Below, in pieces: positions 18,136 to 30,960 of a stretch of DNA of 64,000 nt. How positions within the stretch are numbered: the stretch's first letter is position 1; every line of letters begins with the position of its first letter. The position numbers and the translations under genes are program-made. Source of the DNA: Tessaracoccus sp. (GTDB taxonomy: Bacteria; Actinomycetota; Actinomycetes; Propionibacteriales; Propionibacteriaceae). The notes below the pieces were generated by a model that ran no database searches, was not told the DNA's origin, and saw nothing but the letters and a program-made list of their open reading frames with translations. The stretch is taken from the NCBI RefSeq assembly GCF_016714275.1, contig NZ_JADJNP010000001.1, positions 1,116,001-1,180,000 on the forward strand, given 5' to 3'.

Positions 18136-19158
18136 ATGGCGACAACGTGGCGCGACCTCCTGCTGAACCAGCTCGACTTCTACTGGAAGGTCCAACTTCA
18201 GCCGCAGCTGGAGAGCCTGACGGACGACGAGTACCTACGGGAGCCCATCCACGAGGAATGGCTACGCAACCACGGCCACGACATGTGGGGGGGCGGCCCC
18301 TTCATCGTCTCAGGGCCCCAGATCATCTCGATCGCATGGGGAATGGCGAACATCGGCCGGGACATCTTCGGCAGACCAGCACGGGTACTCTTCGGCGGGT
18401 CTGAGGCGCTCGACGAGGTTCGGTTGTTCGGCCACGACCCCGACCAACCGGAGACGCTCCCCCCGACGGCAGAAGGCGGACTCGCGCTCCTCGAACAGGG
18501 CTACACGCTCTGGCACGACGGCATCGCCAGCCTTGACGACGACGCTCTCCTCCGCCCGATCGGCCCGAAAGGCGATCTGTTCGCCGATGAGTCCATGGCG
18601 GCTCTTGTGCTCCATCTCAACCGGGAGGCGGCGACTCAGGGCGCCGCGATCTGCTTACTGCTGGACCTGTACCGTGGAGGCCCGCGCCGGGCCGAGCCGG
18701 AACCATACGCGCCTCTGCCTTGGGAGGACGGCGTGTACTCATCTCCCCTACCTGCAAACGCGGGCTTCCTTCTCCTCCGCACCGACTACTCCGACGACGC
18801 CGCGTGGAGCACGGCACTGGAGGCGGCGACGGCGGTGTATCCCGGGAGCGAGTGGAACGTGGGAGCGGCGTTGACAACGTTGGAGGGTCCCGAACTGGAC
18901 GGCCTGACCCCTGAGGAGATCGTCGCGCTGCCCCGGGATGCGGATCTGTTCGTCCTGGCGGTGGCCGACAGCCAGACCATGCGGGACAACACCATCCTGT
19001 TCATGGACCTGAGCAGGTACTCCGACGAGATCGGCCGCACCTTCCGAGCTATTCCCGAGGCCGTCGAGACGATCGTCGTGAACTTGGAGATCGGGAACGT
19101 GAGCTTCTTCGAGCTCGCCGATGAAGCCGACGCCGACGGCGTCTTCCGGTACGCCTAG
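18136..19158 (+). CDS. DinB-like domain fused to DUF6924-like domain
   Basis: A 340-residue fusion. Residues 1-180 form a DinB-like four-helix bundle beginning MATTWRDLLLNQLDFYW. Residues 200-340 resemble DUF6924 (FLLLRTDYSDDAAWSTALEA, ALPRDADLFVLAVADSQTM, GRTFRAIPEA). The DinB part is clearly paralogous to the gene at 45043, which carries an ankyrin tail instead. DinB-fold proteins include thiol transferases that use mycothiol or bacillithiol; catalysis here is not established. A REP-like array starts just after its stop. Confidence 0.78.
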   Translation: MATTWRDLLLNQLDFYWKVQLQPQLESLTDDEYLREPIHEEWLRNHGHDMWGGGPFIVSGPQIISIAWGMANIGRDIFGRPARVLFGGSEALDEVRLFGHDPDQPETLPPTAEGGLALLEQGYTLWHDGIASLDDDALLRPIGPKGDLFADESMAALVLHLNREAATQGAAICLLLDLYRGGPRRAEPEPYAPLPWEDGVYSSPLPANAGFLLLRTDYSDDAAWSTALEAATAVYPGSEWNVGAALTTLEGPELDGLTPEEIVALPRDADLFVLAVADSQTMRDNTILFMDLSRYSDEIGRTFRAIPEAVETIVVNLEIGNVSFFELADEADADGVFRYA

Positions 19159-19164
19159 CCTGCA

Positions 19165-19422
19165 GCGCCGGTTGAGCCAACAACCGCTGGTCGAGCCGAC
19201 CAGCGTTGGTTGAGCCGGCCCGCCACGCTGGTTGAGCCGCCCACCGCTGGTTGAGCCGGCCCCCGCGCTGGTTGAAGCCGGCCCCCACGCTGCTTGAGCC
19301 GCCCACCGCTGGTTGAGCCGGCCCCCGCGCTGGTTGAAGCCGGCCCCCACGCTGCTTGAGCCGCCCACCGCTGGTTGAGCCGGCCCCCCGCGCGGAGCGC
19401 CGGGGGCCGTGTCGAAACCAAT
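19165..19422 (+). repeat. Tandem array of REP-like units (62-bp higher-order period)
   Basis: Eight or so copies of (C)GCTGGTTGAGCC or close variants in tandem. A 62-bp composite unit recurs with starts at 19236, 19298 and 19360. The last copy (19370-19422) ends like the dispersed elements, with GTGTCGAAACCAAT. It occupies most of the 405-bp gap between the DinB-DUF6924 gene and the next small ORF, and no coding potential was seen in it. Confidence 0.85.
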
Positions 19423-19563
19423 CAACTGGCACCCGGTTCGTGGACCGGTCTTCGGCTGTTGCCACTGAAGCCCCACATTTCTGGGGACATGTATCACCGA
19501 CGGGGTCGCCCGCTCTTTCCTCGTGTACGGACCAAATCGGGCGTACAGATGGAAGGAACAACC

Positions 19564-19794
19564 ATGCCTATTCAGAAGAGGACCGCATTGCAGGACCGCG
19601 TGATGCGTGAGCTCGTCGAGACGCGAGCGATCGATTTCGAGGCCATCGGCAGCCTGTTCGGCAAGTACGGTGCACAGGCCGCGCTCGAAGGCGACGCTCT
19701 GGTCAGCATCGTCAACGGGAACGCGATCTGGAACTGCGGCTGGCCGGGACCGGAGATCCTCAGCCTGGACGCCGTTCGCGACATGCAGCGCTGA
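19564..19794 (+). CDS. Small conserved-looking protein, unknown (76 aa)
   Basis: A 76-residue ORF with a good ribosome binding site (GGAAGG, 8 bases before the ATG). It is predicted helical in its first half (ALQDRVMRELVETRAIDFEAIGSLFGKYG) with a hydrophobic second half containing IWNCGWPGPEIL. It is followed 20 bases later by a 399-residue protein in the same direction. I do not recognise the family. The size, acidic helical N-terminus and Cys/Trp/Gly/Pro-containing C-terminus leave open a precursor-peptide role, but no modification enzyme is recognised. Confidence 0.6.
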   Translation: MPIQKRTALQDRVMRELVETRAIDFEAIGSLFGKYGAQAALEGDALVSIVNGNAIWNCGWPGPEILSLDAVRDMQR

Positions 19795-19814
19795 GGAACC
19801 GAGTTCGTACGGCC

Positions 19815-21014
19815 ATGCTGAAGTCCGCACCACTTCAGATCGTCTCAGGAGCAGGCGCCGAGGATGTCGCGCGCCTGCTCCTTGACGCCGTCCGGCTGGC
19901 CCGGAGGGTGGTCGCTGCCTCCAGGGGGCCGCGGGGAACCGACGCCGCACCGGCACTCATCGGCGAGAAGGTGCGCAACGAGGCGGCGATGCTGCTGCGT
20001 TCCGCGTGGCCGCTCCGAACGAGCACGCCAGACCTGTCCGCTGAACTCGACGGCTTGGCCGACGACCTCGCCACCCGCGACGTCGGCGAGCTCGGGGTCC
20101 GGCTCTGTCTTCATCCCGGGATAGCGATCGATCTCGCACTCGTCCCGCTACATCTGCGCGACATCAGCCGCAGCGATCCGCGCGTGGATGCACTCTTGGA
20201 CGCAATCCTCAACGACCGGCTGCACGGCCCCGAACGCCCCGCCAACCGACAGCTTGAGCAGTTGTGGTTGCAGTCGCTGTGGACAGGCGAGGTCGACTCG
20301 ACAGCGGTCGACGCCGTCGCGCACTCATCGTGTCTCGCGTGGGAGTTCGACCACCTCAGCGGCACCACCGACGACGCCTACGCCTTCACCCACGCCATCT
20401 TGTATGCCACGGACCACGGCCGACGACGCATCCCGCTCCCTCGGCCTGTTGACCAGATCGTGGCTGACGCCGACGGCATCCTCGCCGTCGCCCTGGCCGC
20501 TGAGAACTACGACGTCGCCGCCGAAATCCTGTGGACGTGGCCGATGCTCCACATCCCGTGGTCCCAACTCGCCGTGGAGGCGTGGCATCTTCTCGCCAAC
20601 ATTGCGCTCACCACCGGTTTCCTGCCCGGCCCAGGCTTCGACGAAGCCATCCTGGACCGATTGCCCGCGGCGGAGCAGGACGCGTACCTGCTTCAGACCA
20701 GCTACCACACCACACTGGTCCACGGCATGCTGCTGGCTGCGGCAGTCGGCCCCGCCGCGCCGGCTCTGCCCGCGTTCCTAACATCGCGCCAGACCCACAC
20801 CGATCCCGCCACGGTAACCATGGCCCTCCGCCGCGCAGTCGCCACTGCGGACATCGCCGCGATCGCGACGATCGTCCGGGACGCCGATGACTCCGGGCTC
20901 CCAGCCACCCCAGCCCTGCGTCAGTCCCGCCGCCTCCTCGCTACCGCTGCCGTGTGCGCCAAACTCGCCCAAGTCCGACGCCGCGCCGCGGCCCCGAACA
21001 CGGAACCGGCGTGA
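19815..21014 (+). CDS. Helical protein of unknown function (possibly DUF6895-like)
   Basis: A 399-residue Ala/Leu-rich helical protein without signal peptide. The most distinctive segment is AYAFTHAILYATDHGRRRIPLPRP near residue 195, which reminds me of DUF6895 proteins; this assignment is tentative. It is probably co-transcribed with the 76-residue ORF upstream. It converges on the large helicase-nuclease gene, with only 37 bases between the stops. Function is unknown. Confidence 0.6.
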   Translation: MLKSAPLQIVSGAGAEDVARLLLDAVRLARRVVAASRGPRGTDAAPALIGEKVRNEAAMLLRSAWPLRTSTPDLSAELDGLADDLATRDVGELGVRLCLHPGIAIDLALVPLHLRDISRSDPRVDALLDAILNDRLHGPERPANRQLEQLWLQSLWTGEVDSTAVDAVAHSSCLAWEFDHLSGTTDDAYAFTHAILYATDHGRRRIPLPRPVDQIVADADGILAVALAAENYDVAAEILWTWPMLHIPWSQLAVEAWHLLANIALTTGFLPGPGFDEAILDRLPAAEQDAYLLQTSYHTTLVHGMLLAAAVGPAAPALPAFLTSRQTHTDPATVTMALRRAVATADIAAIATIVRDADDSGLPATPALRQSRRLLATAAVCAKLAQVRRRAAAPNTEPA

Positions 21015-21051
21015 GTAGACCCATCCTTCTGTGTTCTCTCTTGAATCTGAC

Positions 21052-24000
21052 TCAACTGCCAAGCAGTAGGCCATCTCCGTTCCGCACTAGCCGTCCCCAG
21101 GCCAGACCGACAGCGAGAGCGCGGTCCAGGCTTTGCACGGCCTTTAGAGTTCTCCGCTTCATCCCGAACACCTGAAGCGTCTCCGTCCGCAACTCGTCGT
21201 CCTCCATGCCGTGGGCATTGATACAGAGGTCACGCATCGCGTTGGCAAGTTCGATCTCTGAGATCTGGTCAATCGATCGCTGTCCCAGCGGGTCCGCTCG
21301 ATAGAGCAGCCATGCGCGCTGGTCCGTGTCGGGTGGCCAGTAGAAACCACTGGTGTCGGGGCTGCCGACGACCGCACGTTGGATCGCCGCCGAGCGCGAC
21401 GCCGCCACCCGGGACAGCCCGAACGCCGCCGCAGTGAGCTTCACGAGGCGATCGACATGGATGGGGCCCTCATGACGAATACCAGCCGAGAGGACCTCAC
21501 TCACGCGTCGCGCGGCGCTGCGGGAAGATCCAGAGCGCGCGTCGAGCGCATCCAGTACGTCCAGAGGTCCCGCGTATCCGGGATCCCAGGGATCAAACGC
21601 GCGGCTGAGCGACGGACTTGATGCAGCGGTGACAGGTGACGCCGCCGGTGCTGCACGCAACGCACCCACGGCGCCTACCCCGTCCGCTTGTTCGTCTCTC
21701 GTCAGGTCCATCCCCCGATCGGGCTCTTCATCACCCGCTGCTGAGCGCCTTGCGCGCAGGACGCCGGGCTGGTCCTCACGGGGCAGGGGCGCGGAAGCAG
21801 GCTCCGCCACAGCGTCCCTGACCGTCGTCACGGCCTGCACGAGGCGATCGAGAACGGCATCTCGGTCAGTCAACCACTCGGGCAGCCATACTCGCTCGAC
21901 GGCAGGCCAACGCATGGCCTTACGGAGCACGTCGCTCGGCATTCCGTCACGGTCGCCGACAGTGCGTCTTCCCGCCCACAGCGGGCCGTCGAGGAGCACC
22001 GCGACGAGTGGCTGCTCGGGATCCGACGCTTCGGCCAGCTGCAGGTCGACGCGGAAGTCGGAGAGCCCCACGTCCGTCAAGACCGCCAGGCCGCGGCCGC
22101 GAACTGCCTCCGCCATCTCCTCACGATGCCTGTCGATGTTGAGCGCGCGCGTCACCGCCCGCTCAAGCGTGCCTGTGCCGGATGCCGCGACGTCGAGGTA
22201 GCCCCGGAGATGCTTGATTCCGACCGACGACGTCTCCTCGGCACGTAGCTGGGACGGGTCGAAGGAGGAGAACACGATGACCTGGCGGCGCGCGCGAGTG
22301 ACGGCGACGTTGAGTCGTCGCTCGCCGCCCGTCCGGTTTAGCGGACCAAAGTTCAGGGGCAGCACGCCGCGCTCGTTGACGCTGAAGGCTGTCGAGAACA
22401 ACACGACATCACGCTCGTCGCCTTGCACGTTCTCCAGGTTCTTCACGAAGAGCCCGTTTCCGTTTGGGGAGTCGAGCGCCTCCACCAAGCGGTCGTCGCC
22501 GGTGTCACGGAGGAGCGCCTCGATGTAGGCGCGCTGCTGCTGGTTGAAGGTCACCACGCCGATGGAGGGCACGCTGCCCTCTGGGGCATGCTCGAACCTT
22601 CGCTGGATCTCTTCGACGACGGCCTTCGCCTCGGCCGGATTGGTGCGCTTGAGCTTGCCGCCGCCAGAGCGGAGAAACTCGCCGTCGACGCGCACCAGGG
22701 TAATTCCGTGCCCGTCAATGGATCTGTCGCTGGATCCGACGGTGGGCGACGGGAACGACGAGAGCTTGCCGTCGTAGTAGTGCGCGTTGCTAAATGCGAT
22801 CAGCGTCTCGTCCTGCGAGCGGTAGTGCCAGGTGAGCCATTCGCGCCGTACCCGTGCTTGGACGCACTCCGACAGGATCGACTCCTCGTCCTCTACGACG
22901 CCCTCAGGGCCGTCCTCTTCCTCCTCGCTGTCGGAGCGCCAGCTCACCTCGGCGAACGAGGTAGGAGGCATCTGCTTGCTGTCGCCGACGACAACCACCG
23001 AGCGGGCCCGACCGATGGCCCCGATGGCGTCCGCCACGCGGATCTGGGACGCCTCGTCGAAGACGACGATGTCGAACACCTGGGAGCCCAGCGGGAGGAA
23101 GCGCGCGACCGAGTCTGGGCTGACCAGTACGCAGGGCATGATCTCTGTGACGAGGTTGCCGAACTGCGCCATCAGCTCGCGAACGCTGAGGCCGCCACGC
23201 TGCCGGCCCAGCTCGCGCTTGAGCCGGCCGACCTGCCCGGCGGTGCTGTCGCCCGAGAAGGTGCGGCGTTCCAGCGCCTGGGCCGCCAGGGCACCGCGAA
23301 GCGTTGCCCGGATCTCCGCGTTCGATTCGACAAACCGCTGGATGGCTCGCTGATGCGAGCCTGCGTCGAATCCCTCCAGTCCCTGCGATTGGGTCCGTTC
23401 GGCGAGCGACGCCGCTGTGAGCCCTCGTTCGAGCGCGACCGAGGCCGCGTCGCTGGCCAACTCACCCGTGAGAAGCTGCCGGTGCGCATCGTCCATGCCG
23501 TGGCCGGCAAGCGGTGCGAGGTGCCGCCGAAGCTCTACCCAGCGGACCAACGATCGCAGCTGCGGGTCCAGTGGCTCGCGACGGGCGGACGTGGCCAGCC
23601 ACCGCGGAAGGAATCCCTCCTGGCCTGCCCATGCCTCAAGGGACGCTGCGCTCGTTCCAACGAGGCCGGGCAACTCCCCAGCGCCACCGCGAAGGCGTCC
23701 AGTCGAGCCATCGAGGCTGGATCAGGAGCGGCGGGGACGGCAAGAAGGTCTCGGAGCGCGCCCGTCAACGCCCCGTCATCCGTGGTCGGATCAACAGCGT
23801 CAGCCATCTCCTGCAACCATGCGGCTTGCTGGGTGAGGTGCGTCAGGCCCTCGCCCGCAAGCACATTCCAGTCAGTCGGCAACGAGATCCCGGGCACTGC
23901 GTTGGCCTGAGCGACCAGGCTTCGCATGTGCTGCTGAATGCCCAGCCACCTTGTCAGGTGCGTGACGGCCTCCTTGCGGTCGATGCCGACACCCGCAACC

Positions 24001-26970
24001 GACCCCTTGAATTCCTCGATAACCGCGAGTTGGCGCTTCTTCCTGCCCCAGAACGAGGACCGAGCTGCCGCTTGCGCGCGGGCCAGGATATCCCCGAGCG
24101 GAAGGTCAAGAATGCTCGGCGTCGCGGGACTGAGGGCGGGAAGCGCGCCCGACTGGAACTGCGTGAGGGCGGTCTCGATGCCCTGGATGGCGCTCCTCCA
24201 GCGTTCCGTGCGCGCCTCGTCGAGCAGCGTCAAAGGCGGCCTCGCGTGGATGAGCCGCTGAAGTAGACGCGCCTCCGCAGGCCGGCGCACCGTCCGAACC
24301 GCGCGGCCAAACGCCGTGGACGGCGGGGCGTTCCGGGCGGCGTCATCGATGGCTCGCACCGCGGATCCGACCGCCGCGATATCGATCTGCTCCGGCGCAT
24401 CCGCTCCCACGAAACCCCAGGGGGCGTTCGGCGAGGGAGACGCGGGATCTGCCACCTCAGGCAGCAGCCGCATCACCCTTCGCAGCTCGTCGATCGCGGC
24501 CTCGTTTCCGGGCTGGACGAGGCGTTCCGGAACGGCGATTTCGGGCTCCGAAGCTCCGTTGAACGCGAGACGCTGGGTCTCAGAGGAGTACATGGAGAGG
24601 CCGGCGGCATTGGTCTCGTGAAGCCGGCGGGCGTAGCGGTCAAGCACGTTTCCGGAGGATCGGTTCACCTCGGTGCGAGCCCTCAATCCTTCAAGGTCGC
24701 CCCCGGGCGGTGAGGTCGAGGGCTTGCGCGATCTGTCGTCGCACCGTGGCGGGCTTGCTCAGCTTGTCGTGCAGATCCAGGGTGAATGCGCCAAGCCCCA
24801 CATCGTCGACCCGACCGCTCACCACGTCGAGCGCCGCCCGCTTCTCGGCGACGAACAGCACCTTCTTGCCGGTTGCGATGGCTCGGGCGAGGAGGTTGGC
24901 GATGGTCTGGGATTTCCCGGTGCCGGGCGGCCCCTCAAGGACGAAGGTCCGGCCGGCGAGTGCGTCGGAGACGGCAACGAGCTGAGAACCGTCGGCGGGG
25001 ATGGGGCACTGCGTCGCCAGCTCTTCGAGGTCGGCCTGGTGCGTTGCCTGAACCGGATCGACGAACTCCTCGGTCGGGCTGAGTGCCAGGTGCCGCACGA
25101 GCGGCGCCTGTATGAGCTGCTCCCAGCCCTCGTCGATGTCCTTCCAGAGCCGATACTTGGCGAACTGAAGGATGGCGATGTCCGCGGTCTCCTCGACGCG
25201 GAAGGGCAGTCCCTTCTCGGCCAGTGCCTGCCTCATGGCCCCGAAGGCCGCTCCGAGATCAATTCCCGATGCGTCGAGCACCGGGTTCTCAAGCCCTGGG
25301 ACAGTGAGGCCAAAGCTCTGCCGGAGCCGCTCAAGAAGGCAATAGTTCGGCGTGCTCTGGCCCGCCTCGTCCCCCGTGATCTGGTAGATCCCCCCGCGCC
25401 GCCCCGCCTGCAGCACGAGCGGGACGAGCACCAGCGGAGACCGAAGCGTGCGGCCGTCGAGGTCCCACACCAACGAGCCGAGCGCAAGGTACAGGTTGTT
25501 GGCTCCGGTCTCCTCTTGGATGGTGCGCGCCTTGTACGCCAGCGAACGCAGCCGGCTGAGGTACGTGGCGGAGCTGATGTCGGTGTAGACGGCGCGCTGG
25601 TCGGCGTAGGTCTGCCGGAGGAACTGCTCGGGCAGGTCGGCCGCGGTGCGGCCGTACTGCGCCTTCAATGCGTCCGGCACGTCGTCGGATGGACGCAGAC
25701 CGACGAGCCTGTGCGCGTTGAGGTGATCTTCGAGGGCCCGAAGGCTGTCGGCATCAAGGTGCAGATGGACGGCGCTGCGCGCTGTGAAATTGATCAGTCG
25801 ATTGCGCAGACCGAGATCCAGCAGCGCGTTCTTCCACTGCCGTACCCGGGCGGGCATGGGCCGCGCGTCTGACTGTGTTGGAGGTGGCGCCGTCGTGGGG
25901 ACCTGTTCGGCCGGCGCGACGCTGTGCTCGGCGGGTCGGTATTCGACGACGTTGACGACGCCGTCTCTCCGCTCGATGGCGGGCAGCGGCGTGATGCGGC
26001 TGCGCCGGGCGGCGTAGACGTCGAGAACACGGAGGACGTCGTCGGGATTCCGCCGCACGGCCTGTCCCCCGGCTGTACGCGCCTGTTCGAAGGCAGCGTC
26101 TGGGCGCGTCAGCATCGTGGTCTCGACGATGGCCAGGTATCCGAGGTCGATGAAGTTGAGGAGGTCAGAGGCGTCGTAGGTGACCGATGACGACGACTCG
26201 ACCTCGGCCCGCCAGTATCCGAGCACCGCATGCCCTCTGAGGATCCAGATCTGCGGATGGAGGCCTACCTGTTCCAGCGCGGCGGCCATAACTACACAGG
26301 TGTCGAGGCAGGTTCCCAAGCGCCCGTCGATCACCGCCGCTGGGGTGCGCACCTTCTGTCCGACGTCGGCCCAGCTTGCGGGCGGCTCGGCGTAGTTAAT
26401 GCCCTTCTCTTGGAGCGCCGCGAACACCGCCGCCGCGAGCAGGTCGACCCGATCGGGGTCGTCGGACTGGTACCCGTCGAGGGCCGCGTTCCCGCTCTGG
26501 GCCTTCGCGAGGTCGGCGACGCGTGGCATCAGCGCAGTGATCTGTGGCGCGTTCGGCATGACGTGAACGGCGAGCAGCTCTTCCGCGAGCCCCGGTGGCA
26601 CCGCGAGCCACTGGCTTCCAGCGAGGATCGCGACGTCCTCATCGACGCTGGCCACTTCTTCGCCGTCGTGGACCACGGCGATGTGTACGCTTCCCGGACG
26701 CCGTTCCTCCACCTGCTCCATCGCCTCCGGAAGGAGACGCAGGCCGATGTCATTGAGCACAATCGACGAGTCCGCCGCGAGGTCGAGCAGCCTCGTCCAC
26801 GGACGTGACAGCGCGCCTTGGGTGTCGACCACCGACACGCTGAGTTCCGCAGCCTCTCGCGCCGGCCCCGCGTTGGTGACTTCGATCTGCCGTACCGGCG
26901 AGATTCCCGTGTGCGCCATCGCGTGGCTGATGACCGGCGTGACCACGGCCGTGACGGTGACCTGCGACAT
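21052..26970 (-). CDS. Helicase-nuclease, DUF4011 / SF1 helicase / Vsr-like nuclease / DUF3320 (frameshifted)
   Basis: One ~1970-residue protein read in three frames. In order it has: an N-terminal beta domain; a transglutaminase-like segment (RLGTCLDTCVVMAAAL, about residues 220-270); DUF4011 (WKNALLDLGLRNRLINF, about 380); Walker A GPPGTGKS (about 680); helicase motifs VVFDEASQI, VVGDSKQMPP and NVAVTRARRQVIVF; a Vsr/DUF559-like nuclease (FRVDLQLAE, VLLDGPLW, RVWLPEWL); and DUF3320 at the C-terminus. This layout matches, from memory, the Hhe-type anti-phage protein. Frames break at C-run 23676-23679 and C/G-run 24700-24707; both look like homopolymer indels. The ATG at 26970 has a strong AAGGAGG box. 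Confidence 0.75.
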
Positions 26971-27118
26971 CGTCGTCCTCCTTGAGTTACCCACGACATC
27001 GTAGGGGTGCCCACCGACAGACTGGGCACGGGCTCAGTCGACACCGCGCGCCTCGACAAGCGCAGCGCCGTGCCGGTAGTGATAGCACCCTCGCGCCGAT
27101 ACTCGCTACCGTGGCAAC
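26971..27118. promoter_or_regulatory. Divergent intergenic region helicase-nuclease / 2OG oxygenase
   Basis: A 148-bp non-coding stretch between two divergently transcribed genes. It contains the AAGGAGG ribosome binding site of the helicase-nuclease on the minus strand (about 26977-26983). No confident promoter or operator could be picked out. Confidence 0.4.
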
Positions 27119-29346
27119 ATGCCGAAGCCCCCGCGCCACAAGCTCGTCCGGCTCCTTGCCGGGAGCACGCTGCAGCAGCACGACAGCGCCTCCTTAAAGC
27201 TCCCTCCCGAGGTCCTCGAACTCGCCGTCGACGGCATCGGCCGCGTCGACCTGCCGTTGAAGCCTGCCCAGATCAAGAAGCTGATCGACGCCGGCGAGCC
27301 CGCGCACTTCGGCCACGGGGAGGACACGCTGCTGGACACCTCCGTGCGCGACACCTGGCAGCTCACCCCTGCGCAGGTCACCCTCGGGGGTCCGCGCTGG
27401 ATGCTGCACTCGCTCAGGCGCTGCGCGACCTGTCCGACGACCTGGGCATCCCCTCGACGTCGATGCTCCGGCCCGAACTGCACTCGCTCCTCGTCTACGG
27501 AAAAGGGCAGTTCTTCGCGGCCCATCAGGACTCGGAGAAGCACGACGACATGGTCGCCACGCTCGTCGTCGCCCTGCCGTCGGCGCACACCGGCGGGGAG
27601 CTCGTCGTCGACGACCGCGGCACGTTCAAGCGCTATCCCGCGTCGAGGCAGGAGCTGGTCCTCGTCGCGTTCTACGCGGACAGGCGTCACGAGGTGCTTC
27701 CGGTCAAGACCGGCACGCGTGCGACGCTCACCTTCAACCTGCGGCTGGAGACGAATCCGGAGGCGACGACGAACGGCCCAGTCGAGGAGGCCGCCGCACT
27801 GCTCACCGAGCACTTCACGACGCCGACGAAGGCCTACTCCTTCTCTGCTCCCGAGACCCCGGCCAGACTGTGCGTCCTGCTCGATCACGAGTACAGCCAG
27901 CGCGGGCTGAGCCAGGGTCTGTTGAAGGGGACCGACGTCGAGCGGGTCGCCACGCTGACCGCGGCGGCGGCGCTTGCGGACTGCGAGTATGCGCTCGCGC
28001 AGGCGGAGATCGCCGAAACCTGGGACGCCGGGGTCTACGACGAGTTCCGCAGCCCCTTCCCCGACGACTACGAGGACGACGAGCCGGACGTGCTGAATCA
28101 GCTCATCGACGGCTCCACGACGCTGACGTGGTGGACGGACACGAAGACGAAGGGCAAGATCGACCTCCGCATCGCCGACATCGAGGCGTGCGCCGTCACG
28201 CCGTCGCATCAGACGACGCCCTACAACGCCGATTACACCGGGTACATGGGCAACTACGGCAACACGATGGACCGCTGGTACCGCCGTGCGGCGCTGGTGA
28301 TCTGGCCGCGGGCTGACGGCTTCGCCGCGCGCGCTGCAGCAAACCCGGGTTGGGCGTTGCGGACGGCGCTGAAGTCCGTCCGCCGCCGCGATATCGAGCA
28401 GGCGCGGGCGGAGGTCGCCAGACTGGTCCGGGAGTGGCGCAATGTGTCCGACGACGACCTGCTCGTCGCGCTGGGCCTGGCCTTCGGCGTGGCCGATCCC
28501 GACCTCGCGCTCGACGTGCTCACGCCCTTCCGGTTGGAGGCCCTCACCGTCGAGCATGCCGCGCCTCTTTCTATGTTGCCGGAGTCGTATCCCGCTTCGT
28601 GGTGGGCATCGCTACGCACCAGGTGGGAGAGCAGGGGCTGGGCCGCGGGCGACGAGCGCCGCAAATGGGTCGAGAGCAACCTGGTTCCGCTGACCACGGA
28701 ACTCCGCGCAGTGGATGGCCAGGTGGTAGCGAGTTGGCTCGTGGGCTGGCTCTGGGACTGGGCCGAGCAGCAGGTCCAGGCTGCGCTGCGCCAGCCCAAC
28801 CCACAGCGTCGCGACGGCGACCTGACCGCCCTCGGGCCCGCCGTTGCCGCGATACTCGGCGCCGCCGACGACGTCTGGCGCCAGACGATCACCCGGAAGC
28901 TCGTCGACTTCGATGTCGTCGCGCTCCCTCTCCTCGTGTCCATCCTTCGCAGCACTCCCCCGCCCTGGACCGACGGCGTCAACAATCTCGCCCGCGCGGC
29001 TCAGACCTGGCTGGAGCAGATCCTGGCCCGGCCGCCCCGCGCCGCCGACGATTGGTCGATCGCCTGGGTCAGCCCGGGCGACGATGCCGACCTTGACCGC
29101 CTCGCCGCGTTCCTCAACTCCGCGGAGAACCGCACTCTGGAGTGGCGCCTCGCGGGCCCCCGCCGCCAGACGATCCACCGCACCATCGACGTCACAGGGC
29201 TTCCTGTTACGCACGTCACCCGCCGCACCGGCAGCCCGTTCACCCTGGTGCTGACGAAGACCGAAGAACTGTTCGACCGCGAGGACCGGGCCCGCCAAAG
29301 CGCAGGCGAAACCCTCGCGTCGCTGCAGGCCGCTCTCCCGGCGTGA
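27119..29346 (+). CDS. 2OG-Fe(II) oxygenase domain protein (frameshifted)
   Basis: A ~743-residue protein split by one frameshift at the G-run 27386-27390; adding one G restores the reading. The N-terminal third is a prolyl-4-hydroxylase-like 2OG-Fe(II) oxygenase, with iron ligands in FFAAHQDSEKH (H, D) and DRRHEVLPV (H) and the 2-oxoglutarate arginine in GTRATLTF. The remaining ~500 residues are helical and unrecognised. ATG at 27119 begins MPKPPRHKLVRLL. It is divergent from the helicase-nuclease. Possible roles are protein hydroxylation or nucleic-acid demethylation; which one is unknown. Confidence 0.75.
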
Positions 29347-29400
29347 TTCACTCCCACCGCCCGACGAACCACGCTATCCTGCTCTTGACTGACCGGCCCG

Positions 29401-30952
<1,552 letters not shown>

Positions 30953-30960
30953 GAACGCTG

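Noticed and set aside
19165..19422. Possible CRISPR array in the tandem repeats
   Set aside because: Units are contiguous variants without unique spacers, and single copies occur elsewhere as REP-like palindromes; no cas genes are present.
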